Shown: positions 26,929 through 36,225, counted from the stretch's first letter. The stretch is DNA of 64,000 nucleotides from Clostridiales bacterium (GCA_018366495.1 JAGZHZ010000001.1:62001-126000); one strand, 5' to 3'. Program-made: numbers and translations. Notes: generated by a model not told the origin, from the letters alone.

Positions 26929-27121
26929 CCCAACCACCTTCTTCATTCATAGCCATCACTTTCTTTTCCACACGATCCAGTTTATCATTACATTTTTTTA
27001 AAAGCTTCATCCCTTTTTGATACAGTGTGAAGGACTCCTCCAAAGGCAGATCTCCTGTCTGTAAAGACGCAATCACACTATCCAGCTCCTCAAATGTCTG
27101 TTCCAATGTCTGTTCCTTCAT
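26918..27121 (-). CDS. xseB: Exodeoxyribonuclease VII small subunit
   Basis: 67 residues, the usual size. The signature FEELDSVIASLQTGDLPLEESF and the following helix GMKLLKKCNDKLDRVE identify the small helical subunit that binds XseA. GGAGG precedes the ATG. It follows xseA by 35 bases and overlaps ispA. Confidence 0.95.
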   Translation of the reverse strand: MKEQTLEQTFEELDSVIASLQTGDLPLEESFTLYQKGMKLLKKCNDKLDRVEKKVMAMNEEGGWDEF

Positions 27122-27156
27122 ATTTCCTCCTGATACCGCTTTTTTGCCAGAAACTC

Positions 27157-28395
27157 TTACTCAAAAATATTTTTGGAATTTTTTATAGATATTGGCGGCT
27201 CACACGTCTTCTCCAATACCTGTGCTGCAATATAGCCGTCTGACACATACACTTTCATCTCTTCCCCCTCACGAACCTGGTCCGTATGCGTCACACGGCA
27301 TCCTTCTTCATTCTGCACAAAAGCATATCCCTGGTTTAGTTTTTCCAGAGGAGACAGCCCTCTTAATTTTTCAATATAAAGAAAAAGATCATGTCTTTTT
27401 TCTTTTATCTTATCTCTCATTTCCTTTTGCAGTTTTTCCTCTTTCTCGGTCAGCTGCATTCTCTGATCTTTTATTTTTTGTCTTGGATTCAGATAAGAAA
27501 GCCGGACTTCACTCTGGTTCAGTTTTGCACGGCACTGCTCCACTCTCTGCCTCATAGCCATCGTCAGTTGATTTTTATACTGTGTCAGAGAAGAAGTGAT
27601 CTCAGAAAAGTCTGCAACGGCCAGTTCTGCCGCTGCGGAAGGAGTGGGCGCTCTTAAATCTGCCACAAAATCCGAAATTGTTGTGTCAGTCTCATGTCCC
27701 ACTGCTGAAATCACTGGCGTCCTGCACCGAAAAATCGCTTCTGCCACAATCTTTTCATTGAAAGCATAGAGATCCTCTAAAGAACCTCCCCCTCTGCCTA
27801 CAATAATTACATCCATCCCGCACTGATCCATCTGTTCAATTCCATGAGCGATGCTTTCTTTTGCCCCCTCTCCCTGTACTTGTGCTGGATAAAGATAAAT
27901 CTCAATATACGGATTTCGTCTTTTTGCAACCTGAATCATATCGCGCACAGCCGCACCTGTAGGTGCTGTCACAATCCCAAGTTTTCGGACAAAAAAAGGA
28001 ATCGGCTGTTTATATTCCGGCGCAAACATTCCCATTTCCTCTAATTCCTGTTTTAACGCTTCAAATTTTTCATACAGTGCACCGATTCCATCCGATACAA
28101 TCTTTCTGGCATAGAGCTGATACGTTCCATCGCGTTCATACACATCTATATTTCCGCTTACCGTCACCTGCTGCCCATTCTGCAGCCGGAACGAAAGCCC
28201 CAGTCTGTCCCCTGCAAACATCACGCAGGAAAGAGCGGAACTTTCTTCCTTCAGTGTAAAATAAATATGACCGGAAGTATGGTATTTACAGTTTGATACT
28301 TCTCCTTTGACTGAAATTTTATTCAGAACAAAATCCTGGGAGAACATCATCTTAATATAAGAATTAATCTGTCTGACTGAATACGCACTCTGCAT
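27157..28395 (-). CDS. xseA: Exodeoxyribonuclease VII large subunit
   Basis: Degrades single-stranded DNA. 412 residues from the chosen start: an N-terminal OB fold (VKGEVSNCKYHTSGHIYFTLK), a catalytic core with APTGAAVRDM, GRGGGSLEDL and AVGHETDTTISDFVADLRAPTPSAAA, and a coiled coil near 270-350. The start at 28395 has GGAGAG six bases away; frames further upstream lack a ribosome site. It lies between nusB and xseB. Confidence 0.95.
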   Translation of the reverse strand: MQSAYSVRQINSYIKMMFSQDFVLNKISVKGEVSNCKYHTSGHIYFTLKEESSALSCVMFAGDRLGLSFRLQNGQQVTVSGNIDVYERDGTYQLYARKIVSDGIGALYEKFEALKQELEEMGMFAPEYKQPIPFFVRKLGIVTAPTGAAVRDMIQVAKRRNPYIEIYLYPAQVQGEGAKESIAHGIEQMDQCGMDVIIVGRGGGSLEDLYAFNEKIVAEAIFRCRTPVISAVGHETDTTISDFVADLRAPTPSAAAELAVADFSEITSSLTQYKNQLTMAMRQRVEQCRAKLNQSEVRLSYLNPRQKIKDQRMQLTEKEEKLQKEMRDKIKEKRHDLFLYIEKLRGLSPLEKLNQGYAFVQNEEGCRVTHTDQVREGEEMKVYVSDGYIAAQVLEKTCEPPISIKNSKNIFE

Positions 28396-28461
28396 CGCAA
28401 GCTCTCCATTATTCTCAAACTTTTTCATGGTTCTTTCATACCGTATCAGCGGCATCCTCTG

Positions 28462-28857
28462 TTACACTAATTTTGCTAAAATTCCGTTGACAAAAGCAGG
28501 AGATTCCTCTCCGCCAAACAGTTTTGCCAGTTCCACCCCTTCATTAATCGCAACTCCTGTAGGGATATCCTCATCGTATTTCATTTCATAATAAGCCAGA
28601 CGCAACACTGTCAGATCTGTCTTTCCCATACGCTCCGTCTTCCATCCTTTAGAAACCTGATTGATTGCCTCATCAATCTGCGGCAGTTTTTCCAGAATCT
28701 TTTCATATTTCTCTTTGATATAGCGCAGATCCTCTTCTTTGATCTCCTCATGCTGTGTCAGATACAGACGCACCTGTGCCTCTAATTCTTCCTGATCGTG
28801 GAATTCTACTAAAAATAATAATTTAAAAATATGTTCTCTGATTTCTCTTCTGCTCAT
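28462..28857 (-). CDS. nusB: Transcription antitermination factor NusB
   Basis: 131 residues, all-helical RNA-binding protein that works with NusE in rRNA antitermination. REIREHIFKLLFLVEF at the N-terminus and the C-terminal TDLTVLRLAYYEM, GVAINEGVELAKLFGGEESPAFVNGIL are diagnostic. The start at 28857 follows GAGGAG by five bases; earlier ATGs in frame have no site and would add a non-conserved 26-residue extension. Confidence 0.95.
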   Translation of the reverse strand: MSRREIREHIFKLLFLVEFHDQEELEAQVRLYLTQHEEIKEEDLRYIKEKYEKILEKLPQIDEAINQVSKGWKTERMGKTDLTVLRLAYYEMKYDEDIPTGVAINEGVELAKLFGGEESPAFVNGILAKLV

Positions 28858-28965
28858 TTTTCTCCTCATTCTAAAAGCCGCTGCAAAATGAGTTATCATG
28901 CTTTCACATTTACATACATTTTGCAACGGCTCCATGATATTTCGTCATCTCTGTTTTTGTGGTCG

Positions 28966-29340
28966 TTACTTGTTCATGACAACGCTTGCTATTCTGACAT
29001 TGACTTCTGAAACTGTCAGGCCAGTCATGCTCTCAATCGCTCCCTTGACCTTTTCCTGAACTTTTCTGCTCGTCTCTGGAATGCTGTATCCATATTCCAG
29101 ATTTAACACAAGCTCCACATCAACTATGCCATCTTGTACAGTTACCTTTACTCCTCTTGAAAGATTTTTCATCCCCAGTTTGCCGATGAGTTCTTTTGTG
29201 ATATTGTCTGCCATCGCAGATACGCCGCTTACTTCTGTCGCTGCAAGTCCCGCAATGATTGCTACAACTTCATCTGCAATCTGAACCTGTCCAAATTCTG
29301 CTTCATTTTCTATTATGCAATTCGTCTCTCTTTCACTCAT
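28966..29340 (-). CDS. Asp23/Gls24 family protein
   Basis: 124 residues. It belongs to the Asp23/Gls24 envelope-stress family (YqhY-like): IADEVVAIIAGLAATEVSGV at the start, then GVKVTVQDGIVDVELVLNLEYG and a C-terminal SEVNVRIASV. In Bacillus the yqhY gene has this same position before nusB and is linked to fatty-acid synthesis control. AGGAGG precedes the ATG; it has its own promoter and probably heads the transcription unit into nusB. Confidence 0.9.
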   Translation of the reverse strand: MSERETNCIIENEAEFGQVQIADEVVAIIAGLAATEVSGVSAMADNITKELIGKLGMKNLSRGVKVTVQDGIVDVELVLNLEYGYSIPETSRKVQEKVKGAIESMTGLTVSEVNVRIASVVMNK

Positions 29341-29382
29341 GCCACTGACCTCCTGTCCTGCATCGTATCCATTAATAGCATT

Positions 29383-29410
29383 ATTATACCAAAATTTCTG
29401 TATTTTGCAA
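29383..29410 (-). promoter_or_regulatory. Promoter of the asp23-nusB unit
   Basis: TTGCAA and a perfect TATAAT on the minus strand are 16 bases apart, about 43 bases upstream of the Asp23-family gene. Confidence 0.6.
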
Positions 29411-29418
29411 AGGATATT

Positions 29419-31008
29419 TTATGAGCGTCCAAATTCAGACAGCATCAGTCCTTTGTTTCGATCAAGAGTCATACCGATACTCCAGCTGTTGATAAAGAGA
29501 AGCAGTGGTCTTCCTTTCAGATCTTTGATCTTTTTCATATCTGATGTTCCAACTAATTTATTCAGATCAATATCTGGATTTTCAATCCACCGAATATGCT
29601 CATATGGCAGACTTTCCAGACGGATATCCACATTGTACTCGTTTTCGAGGCGGTATTTCAACACATCAAACTGCAGTACGCCGACAACACCTACAATAAT
29701 TTCTTCCATTCCTGTATTGTACTCCTGGAAAATCTGGATAGCTCCTTCCTGCGCAATCTGATTGATCCCCTTCACAAACTGTTTTCTTTTCATCGTATCC
29801 ATCTGGCGCACTCTTGCAAAATGCTCCGGAGCAAATGTTGGGATTCCTTCATACATAATTTTCTTTCCTGGAAGGCAAACCGTATCTCCGATCGAGAAAA
29901 TACCTGGGTCAAACACTCCGATAATATCTCCTGCATACGCCTTATCTACAATGTGGCGCTCCTGAGCCATCATCTGCTGCGGCTGAGAAAGACGCATTTT
30001 TTTCTCTCCCTGCACATGGTATACTTCCATTCCAGCATCAAATTCACCGGAGCAGATACGCATAAACGCAATACGGTCACGGTGTGCTTTATTCATATTT
30101 GCCTGAATTTTAAATACAAACGCTGAAAATCCCTCTTGTGTCGGATCAATCAGTCCCGTCTCTGCTTTTCTGGCAAGCGGTGAGGATGTCATTTTAAGGA
30201 AATGCTGCAGGAAAAATTCAACGCCAAAATTTGTCAGCGCTGATCCAAAAAATACTGGTGAGAGTTCTCCTCTATCCACTCTTTCCTGATCAAATTCAGC
30301 GCTTGCCCCGTCAAGCAGCTCAATCTCTGTCTCCAGCTGCTCATTTTTTTCATCTCCAATATATTCCAGCAGTTCTTTCGATCCAAGTTCGTACTCTGTC
30401 GTATCTCCTTCTTTCGTTCCCTTTTCTGTATCAGAGAATGAAATCACCTTACCAGTCTCACGGTCAAACACGCCTTTAAATTCTTTTCCTGATCCAATCG
30501 GCCAGTTGATCGGACACGTCTCAATGCCAAGCTCTTTTTCAATTTCGTCCAGAAGTTCAAATGTATCGTTTGCATCACGATCCATCTTGTTGATAAAGGT
30601 AAAAATTGGAATATGGCGCATCACACAGACCTTAAACAGTTTTCTCGTCTGCGCCTCTACACCTTTTGACGCATCAATCACCATCACGGCTGAATCTGCC
30701 GCCATCAGCGTACGGTATGTATCTTCTGAGAAATCCTGATGTCCTGGAGTATCCAGAATGTTAATGCAAAAGCCATCATAATTAAACTGTAATACGGAAG
30801 AGGTTACGGAAATACCCCTTTCTTTTTCAATCTCCATCCAGTCGGAAACCGCATGGCGCGCTGTCGCTTTTCCTTTTACGGAACCGGCAAGATTGATTGC
30901 TCCTCCATAGAGCAGAAACTTTTCTGTCAGAGTTGTCTTTCCTGCGTCCGGGTGAGAAATGATGGCAAATGTTCTTCTCTTTTTTATTTCCTTTGTAATA
31001 TCAGTCAC
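29419..31008 (-). CDS. prfC: Peptide chain release factor 3
   Basis: Translational GTPase that recycles RF1/RF2. 529 residues; the G1 motif SHPDAGKTTLTEK, DTPGHQDFSEDTYR (G3) and NKMD (G4) are present, and the length is that of RF3 rather than EF-G. The start codon is GTG with GGAGGAG five bases upstream. It sits between the spoIIIA operon and the asp23-nusB unit, where Bacillus has accBC, so this is a lineage-specific neighbour. Confidence 0.96.
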   Translation of the reverse strand: MTDITKEIKKRRTFAIISHPDAGKTTLTEKFLLYGGAINLAGSVKGKATARHAVSDWMEIEKERGISVTSSVLQFNYDGFCINILDTPGHQDFSEDTYRTLMAADSAVMVIDASKGVEAQTRKLFKVCVMRHIPIFTFINKMDRDANDTFELLDEIEKELGIETCPINWPIGSGKEFKGVFDRETGKVISFSDTEKGTKEGDTTEYELGSKELLEYIGDEKNEQLETEIELLDGASAEFDQERVDRGELSPVFFGSALTNFGVEFFLQHFLKMTSSPLARKAETGLIDPTQEGFSAFVFKIQANMNKAHRDRIAFMRICSGEFDAGMEVYHVQGEKKMRLSQPQQMMAQERHIVDKAYAGDIIGVFDPGIFSIGDTVCLPGKKIMYEGIPTFAPEHFARVRQMDTMKRKQFVKGINQIAQEGAIQIFQEYNTGMEEIIVGVVGVLQFDVLKYRLENEYNVDIRLESLPYEHIRWIENPDIDLNKLVGTSDMKKIKDLKGRPLLLFINSWSIGMTLDRNKGLMLSEFGRS

Positions 31009-31081
31009 GTTCTCTCCTCCATATATGATATCTTCTTAACTTTCATTCTTATTTTTTCCATTTGCTATTCTAGCAAGCTTA

Positions 31082-31111
31082 AGAGCCTCTGTCAATCCCG
31101 ACAAAGGCTCT
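31082..31111 (-). terminator. Terminator of the spoIIIA operon
   Basis: On the minus strand AGAGCCTTTGTC and GACAGAGGCTCT form a 12-bp stem around a six-base loop, directly after the spoIIIAH stop codon. Confidence 0.75.
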
Positions 31112-31121
31112 ATCTTTTTTC

Positions 31122-31766
31122 CTACTGTGAAATTGGCGTAATCACAATATTTTCTCCGGAAATTTCTGTTTTTCTTTTTACGATATCTTCAATCTGGGCT
31201 CTCTGAGCATCTGAAATTTCTGTCATATTGATCACCACATCAGCCGTTCCTTCTGTGATGCTCACAACAGAGTCTGTAAACCCTTTTGCTTCCAGTAAAA
31301 GCTCTGCCGCCGCCTCACGCTCTGCAATGTCTGTCATTGCATTCATGCTGCTGACTGCTTTTTCTTTTTCTTCTGCACTAACGCCCTCATTGTTGATGAC
31401 TTCCAGCAAAGTCTCTTTGTTTTTTGCCCGAATCTGCTCTCGCGTCAGTCGGGCTTCAGCTGCAAATCCTGAGTTTGTTCCTGCGCTGGTAAGTACTGCC
31501 TCCCCTGGGATTCCTTCCGGATTATCACTGCTTGCTGTATCCATCTCTTCTTCCCCATCAAGGCTTTCTACATCGACAAGTACGCCGTTGTTGGACGCTG
31601 CTGCATTTTCTTCTTCAGTTTCAAGGAGAACAGAATCATCCTGCACGGAAGTAGGGGAGCTTTCCAACTCCATATCTGTTCCGGAAAAATTTAAATATCC
31701 TGCAATCGCAATCATCACTGCCAGCCCCGTAATGACAATCTGATTTTTTTTCATGATGCGCTTCAT
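31122..31766 (-). CDS. spoIIIAH: Stage III sporulation protein AH
   Basis: 214 residues. One N-terminal membrane segment (about 8-28), an acidic low-complexity linker (about 30-90), and a C-terminal domain with the ring-building motif fold (AERLxREQIRAKNKETL ... VINMTEISDAQRAQIEDIV). SpoIIIAH in the mother cell membrane binds forespore SpoIIQ to form the feeding-tube channel. It is the last gene of the operon. Confidence 0.93.
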   Translation of the reverse strand: MKRIMKKNQIVITGLAVMIAIAGYLNFSGTDMELESSPTSVQDDSVLLETEEENAAASNNGVLVDVESLDGEEEMDTASSDNPEGIPGEAVLTSAGTNSGFAAEARLTREQIRAKNKETLLEVINNEGVSAEEKEKAVSSMNAMTDIAEREAAAELLLEAKGFTDSVVSITEGTADVVINMTEISDAQRAQIEDIVKRKTEISGENIVITPISQ

Positions 31767-31776
31767 TATTTCCTCC

Positions 31777-32337
31777 TTAATTCATCTTCATTACTTTGAT
31801 TTTATGCGCTTCCACTCCAAATAATGCTACAACAGCATCAGTTATGTTTTTTATGACAACCGAATTATCTCCCCCCTCTGCTACAATGAGAACTCCTGCG
31901 ATCTCCGGCTCTGTCACTTTCACTACATAAGGGATCTGACTGCCGTCACTCCCCTTTTCATAGATCGTCTCTTCGCTCATTTCCCGCTCCACCGTACTGC
32001 TGTTTCCCCCTTGTCCGTCTTCTTCCGTGACGGTTCTGTCTGTGACCGGTACATCTTTCTCCACAATTTTTTCTCCGGAAGAACGATAGGTGATCATTAC
32101 TTCTGTTTTTCCCACCCCCTTTACCTGACTCAAAATTTCTTTCAATCTTTCCTCCTGTATATCTTTTGTCTGTCTCTCTTTTGTAATAACTTCTTGCTTT
32201 TCGGGCTCTTTTTCTGAATCAGAACTGGTCGGAAGAAAAATGACAACAGTCAAGATTCCAACAAGCAAAAAAATCAAGAACTGATCTTTTTTCATATGCT
32301 TAAACTGATTTTGAACTGTCTTCCATCTGCCTTCCAT
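31777..32337 (-). CDS. spoIIIAG: Stage III sporulation protein AG
   Basis: 186 residues with one membrane segment (about 20-37) and a periplasmic-side ring-forming domain: LSQVKGVGKTEVMITYRSSG and the C-terminal EIAGVLIVAEGG are typical of SpoIIIAG, which forms the large ring of the mother cell-forespore channel. It ends 10 bases before spoIIIAH. Confidence 0.94.
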   Translation of the reverse strand: MEGRWKTVQNQFKHMKKDQFLIFLLVGILTVVIFLPTSSDSEKEPEKQEVITKERQTKDIQEERLKEILSQVKGVGKTEVMITYRSSGEKIVEKDVPVTDRTVTEEDGQGGNSSTVEREMSEETIYEKGSDGSQIPYVVKVTEPEIAGVLIVAEGGDNSVVIKNITDAVVALFGVEAHKIKVMKMN

Positions 32338-32340
32338 ATA

Positions 32341-32862
32341 TCACTCCTGCACCGTAATCTGAATCTTACTTCTATCCAACTCATAAATTTCTTCCAGCAT
32401 TTTAACCAGCTCTTCTTTTTTTTCTTCTCCATTCTTTTTTGAGGGATAGAACGGTTCTGCCTGTATTGACACGGATACGTTTGTGATCATTCCATTTTTG
32501 TCTTCCTCCAGGTTAATTTTTATTTTTTCCACAGACAATTCACACAGCCTTGCCGCCTCCTCAATCTGCTGTTCAAGTTCTTTTTTCCACGCCTCTTCTA
32601 CCTTCTGTGTGCCAAGCTCTTCCATTCCTGTCCATGTCATATTCAGTTCTGCCAGTTCCCTTTTTAATTCTTGAACCTGGACAAGCCTGTCAAATGGCTC
32701 ATCAAGTGAAAATATGGATGTAAGCGGCTTGAGTACCATTAAAAGGATTAAAAGCCCTGCATAAAAATTAACGTATTTGCGATATGTGGAATCAGGAATT
32801 ACATGGAGGAGCGCTCCCAGGATACAGACACTGCATATTATATTTTTTATCCACTGCACCAT
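32341..32862 (-). CDS. spoIIIAF: Stage III sporulation protein AF
   Basis: 173 residues. Two N-terminal hydrophobic segments (about 5-22 and 33-50) and a soluble C-terminal ring-building-motif-like domain. The opening WIKNIICSVCILGALLHVI and YRKYVNFYAGLLILLMVLKP match the family. Three-base gaps on both sides show tight coupling to AE and AG. Confidence 0.93.
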   Translation of the reverse strand: MVQWIKNIICSVCILGALLHVIPDSTYRKYVNFYAGLLILLMVLKPLTSIFSLDEPFDRLVQVQELKRELAELNMTWTGMEELGTQKVEEAWKKELEQQIEEAARLCELSVEKIKINLEEDKNGMITNVSVSIQAEPFYPSKKNGEEKKEELVKMLEEIYELDRSKIQITVQE

Positions 32863-32865
32863 ATA

Positions 32866-33981
32866 TCATCCTCCCCTCAGAAATGCAGTCACAAGGGCAA
32901 GCGATACAAAAAACATCAGCCCTGTCGTCAATACCACTTTTAAAAGAAGATCTGCCCCGTCACCGACACTTTCCACGCACATGGTCAGCCGCCTGTCTGA
33001 CACCGGCTGCGTCACTGCTGCCAAAAGACGGTATAAGATTACACACACTGCAATTTTAAAAAGCGGCATCAGACAGATCATCGCCATGATAATCATTCCC
33101 GCCGCTCCCACTGCATTTTTTACAACCATCGCGGATCCCAAAACCGCCTCTGTCACAGAATTAAATATATTTCCTATTCCCGGAATACTGCCTGCCGCCT
33201 TGCGGAGCAAGGATGTCTTAAGTGAATCCACCGCAGGCATTACAAGGCATTGTACCGTCTGAAAACCGATCACAATTCCTGCGATTGTCTTTAAAGCCCA
33301 CACTAAAACCATCCGGATCAATTTTGCAAACTTTGAAAATCGATCTTCTTGATTTAAATGATTTAATATGGATAAAATAACATACAGATGAATTCCAGGC
33401 AAAATTACGACTTTTAAAATCCATTGCAGAATTGTAATCATCACCAATGTCATCTCTGAAAATCCGATTGCTGTCAGGGAGCCGTTTGCAAATGCAGCTG
33501 CCAGCAGATAGATCGGCAGAAGTGCTTTCAAAAACGACGTCACTTGCTTTACCGCTTCCATCACCATGGATTCCATTTCCAGAAATGCTTTTAATAGGAT
33601 CATAACCAGAATCAAATAAATCAGATAGAAACTAATGTCCGCTGTCTGACTTTTTTCAAAGACATTTGTATAATTTGCAAATACAGCAGCCACAATCGTC
33701 AAAAGCAAAATCTGGATGATCACCTGTTTCTGACTGTTCAGTTCTCCAAAACAGATGTCAGCAATCCGTCTTCCAATTTCTTGAAGATCAAATGCTTGTT
33801 CGCCTCTCATGAGATCAAGCACCATTTCCCGAAAAGAAATCTCTTCTCCATCCTCAAAAATTTCATCCAGTTCCTTTTCTATCTCATCAAAAGACAGTTC
33901 ATCCAGAACTTCTTCTGCGTGTGATGGAAAGCAAAAAAACATCAGACACCAAACAGCAAATATTCTGATCCATCTCTTCAA
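32866..33981 (-). CDS. spoIIIAE: Stage III sporulation protein AE
   Basis: Multi-pass membrane protein of the feeding-tube complex, with a cleavable signal sequence. The start was placed at a TTG (33981) because AGGAGG is exactly six bases upstream; this gives 371 residues beginning with a signal peptide (KRWIRIFAVWCLMFFCFPSHA) and leaves 22 bases after spoIIIAD. The frame is open farther upstream but would overlap spoIIIAD by 150 bases. About seven hydrophobic segments follow, with the conserved AAGSIPGIGNIFNSVTEAVL block. Confidence 0.92.
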   Translation of the reverse strand: MKRWIRIFAVWCLMFFCFPSHAEEVLDELSFDEIEKELDEIFEDGEEISFREMVLDLMRGEQAFDLQEIGRRIADICFGELNSQKQVIIQILLLTIVAAVFANYTNVFEKSQTADISFYLIYLILVMILLKAFLEMESMVMEAVKQVTSFLKALLPIYLLAAAFANGSLTAIGFSEMTLVMITILQWILKVVILPGIHLYVILSILNHLNQEDRFSKFAKLIRMVLVWALKTIAGIVIGFQTVQCLVMPAVDSLKTSLLRKAAGSIPGIGNIFNSVTEAVLGSAMVVKNAVGAAGMIIMAMICLMPLFKIAVCVILYRLLAAVTQPVSDRRLTMCVESVGDGADLLLKVVLTTGLMFFVSLALVTAFLRGG

Positions 33982-34003
33982 TCCATTCCTCCTGTTTTTC
34001 TTT

Positions 34004-34393
34004 TCAGGACATGACAAAATTTTGAATCGTCTCCAAAATTGCCGCCAAAATCGGTGTGCTGAGAGCCAGAATTGAAAGTTTTCCAAAAATTTCAATCTGC
34101 CCTGCCACTGCGTGATACCCGGCATCTTTGCAAATATTAGAAGAAAAATCAGCAAGGTAGGTAATTCCTAAAATTTTCATCAGGGATTTTAAATAAGAAT
34201 TCTGAATTGTCAGATATTCCCCGAAAGACTGAAATGTTTCCACCAGATACCACAGTTTCTCTGTCAGGAAAAAGAAAATCATAATACATACGGTAATACT
34301 GATCAGAAGCGAAAAGGCCGGCTTGATCTCCTTCACTAAAATAGACAAGAAAACGCCTGCGATTCCAATCATTCCGATTTTCATCACATCCAT
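34004..34393 (-). CDS. spoIIIAD: Stage III sporulation protein AD
   Basis: 129 residues, mostly hydrophobic, with four membrane segments. The motif LMKILGITYLADFSSNICKDAGY and the following GQIEIFGKLSIL are diagnostic. Membrane component of the SpoIIIA complex. Confidence 0.94.
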   Translation of the reverse strand: MDVMKIGMIGIAGVFLSILVKEIKPAFSLLISITVCIMIFFFLTEKLWYLVETFQSFGEYLTIQNSYLKSLMKILGITYLADFSSNICKDAGYHAVAGQIEIFGKLSILALSTPILAAILETIQNFVMS

Positions 34394-34412
34394 AATTTAA
34401 ACTCCCCTTCTT

Positions 34413-34607
34413 TCACAGATCAAACAGCTGGCGGATGGATTCAAACAGCTGCTGAATATAAGGAAGAATCCAAAACAGCACAAGCAGAAGTCCTGCAAGA
34501 CTCGTCAGAAAAGCATGTTCTTCTCTGCCGCTGTGTTTCAGCACCTGACTCAGCACAGATACCAGAATGCCGACGGCTGCAATCTTAAAAATGATATTTA
34601 CACTCAT
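34413..34607 (-). CDS. spoIIIAC: Stage III sporulation protein AC
   Basis: 64 residues, two membrane helices joined by a charged loop (KHSGREEHAF). This is the normal size for SpoIIIAC, a small membrane subunit of the channel complex. It is followed 19 bases later by spoIIIAD. Confidence 0.94.
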   Translation of the reverse strand: MSVNIIFKIAAVGILVSVLSQVLKHSGREEHAFLTSLAGLLLVLFWILPYIQQLFESIRQLFDL

Positions 34608-34619
34608 GGTCTCTCACTC

Positions 34620-35138
34620 CTAAGCCAGCAGAATCACCAGAAAAAGACCTCCTACAATGCCCAGACAATGATATATTCTTTCTTTTTCCCTGTACTCTTT
34701 TTCTGCGTCTCTGCAGGCTGATTTCTGCTGTTCAATATAAAATTCAATTCCTTTTATCTGCATTTCCTGATCCAGATATCCCAGTTGATCTCCCACGCGA
34801 TACAGCCGTTCTAAATCTTCTTTTTTCAGCCCCTGGTTCTTCAGCTGTTTTTCTGCACAGCACTGAATGGCTTCCTTTGCTGATTTATGGTTGAGCTGAG
34901 CCATCATTTTTCCAGCTGACTCAAAAAAGGAGCTGCATGAATGTGCACTGTGACGCGCCACATGCTGAAATGCCTCTGGAAGTGTTGCCCCAGTATATCG
35001 AATTTCCCCCTGAAGCATCATCATCGCTTCCTGAAGATCATAAAGGCTTTGCAGACGCCTTTTCATCTCTCTTGCAGCTGCTACTCCAATCGCCGAACAG
35101 GTAAAAAAGATCATCCCTAATCCAACTTCTCTCAGCAC
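34620..35138 (-). CDS. spoIIIAB: Stage III sporulation protein AB
   Basis: 172 residues. An N-terminal membrane segment, a helical domain related to type II secretion GspF proteins (LYDLQEAMMMLQGEIRYTGATLPEAF) and a C-terminal membrane helix. The GTG start overlaps the spoIIIAA stop by seven bases, so translation is coupled. Confidence 0.94.
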   Translation of the reverse strand: MLREVGLGMIFFTCSAIGVAAAREMKRRLQSLYDLQEAMMMLQGEIRYTGATLPEAFQHVARHSAHSCSSFFESAGKMMAQLNHKSAKEAIQCCAEKQLKNQGLKKEDLERLYRVGDQLGYLDQEMQIKGIEFYIEQQKSACRDAEKEYREKERIYHCLGIVGGLFLVILLA

Positions 35139-36091
35139 AGATCTACCCCTTCCTGATACAGTCTCGTCCCCCTCTCATCGAAAATTTCTTTTATTTTTCC
35201 CGGCAGGTTTCCCAGAATGACATATCTCTCAAATACTTTCTGCGTCACCATCTGCTGAAGAAGCGGTTTCTTCTGAATGTCCTCGATCGAACTCCCATGA
35301 ACGGTAGCAAGCACTTTGCATCCGCAATTCATAACTGCCTCGATCGCTCTGCTGTCCTCATAATCTCCAATCTCGTCAACTGCTATCACATGGGGAGACA
35401 TCGAACGGATCAACATCATCATGCCCTCTGCTTTCGGACAGCAATCAAGTACATCCGTCCGTATTCCCAGATCATTTTGAGGAACTCCCATATAAGAACC
35501 ACCTATCTCTGATCGTTCATCCACCACGCCAACTGTCACTCCCGGAAGAAATTTTGTTCCATTGGAAAGCTGTCTCACAAGGTCTCTCAATATCGTCGTT
35601 TTTCCGCCGCGGGGCGGAGATACTAAAAGAGTATGGCAGATTCTTCCCTGATCAATAATATATGGCAGCAGCTCATCTGCACATCCCTTTTTCTCATGCG
35701 TAATACGGATATTTAAAAAAGAAATGTATTTTATATTCTTTATTCTGTTTCCCTCCATCACCATTTTCCCTGCAATTCCAATGCGGTGGCCTCCTTCTAT
35801 TGTCAAAAATCCCTGCCGCACTTCATCTTCATACGCATACAGAGAATAATGTGTAATATACGAGATTGTCTCCATAATTTCCTGCTTCGTGACAATGTAT
35901 CCCTTTTGCTCCTGTTTTGTCAATTCTCCCTTTTCTGTCACAAAATACTCTTCTCCATCCGCCAAAATCAGAAAGGGTTTTTCAACTCTCATCCGGATTT
36001 CCTGAAGACTCTCTGCGTCAATCTTCATTTTTTTTACAATTAATCGGATATTTTCCGAAAAAATCTGAATTAATGCTTTATGTATGTTCAT
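35132..36091 (-). CDS. spoIIIAA: Stage III sporulation protein AA (ATPase)
   Basis: 319 residues, a secretion-type ATPase that powers the SpoIIIA channel. Walker A PPRGGKTTILRDLV, Walker B VIAVDEIG and the preceding GVVDERSEIGG block are clear. The ATG at 36091 follows AGGGGTGAG; a TTG seven codons upstream is less likely. It is the first gene of the eight-gene operon. A faint sigma-E-like arrangement (GGTCATCT, then ATCATGAAAA about 15 bases on) lies upstream but is too weak to list separately. Confidence 0.95.
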   Translation of the reverse strand: MNIHKALIQIFSENIRLIVKKMKIDAESLQEIRMRVEKPFLILADGEEYFVTEKGELTKQEQKGYIVTKQEIMETISYITHYSLYAYEDEVRQGFLTIEGGHRIGIAGKMVMEGNRIKNIKYISFLNIRITHEKKGCADELLPYIIDQGRICHTLLVSPPRGGKTTILRDLVRQLSNGTKFLPGVTVGVVDERSEIGGSYMGVPQNDLGIRTDVLDCCPKAEGMMMLIRSMSPHVIAVDEIGDYEDSRAIEAVMNCGCKVLATVHGSSIEDIQKKPLLQQMVTQKVFERYVILGNLPGKIKEIFDERGTRLYQEGVDLC

Positions 36092-36182
36092 TTTCTCACC
36101 CCTTTTATTCAATATATGAGGCTGTCCATGTTTTCATGATATCTATTTTTTCCAGATGACCTTGATAAGAAAAATTTTCACA

Positions 36183-36225
36183 AAAAAAGAACCGGCTGCC
36201 ATTTACCCTTTAAATAGCAACCGGT
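36183..36225 (-). terminator. Strong terminator of the orphan transcription unit
   Basis: On the minus strand ACCGGTTGCTATTTA and TAAATGGCAGCCGGT form a long stem with two mismatches and a five-base loop, followed by C and seven T residues. No annotated gene lies immediately upstream of it; it lies about 90 bases before spoIIIAA. Confidence 0.8.

Noticed and set aside
31228..31743. A 171-codon plus-strand open frame opposite spoIIIAH
   Set aside because: Its Ser/Ala-rich composition is the mirror of the acidic low-complexity linker of SpoIIIAH; no start signal.
36092..36182. A sigma-E promoter for spoIIIAA
   Set aside because: Only weak partial matches to both boxes are present (GGTCATCT and ATCATGAAAA); function is expected from biology but the sequence match is not good enough to annotate.
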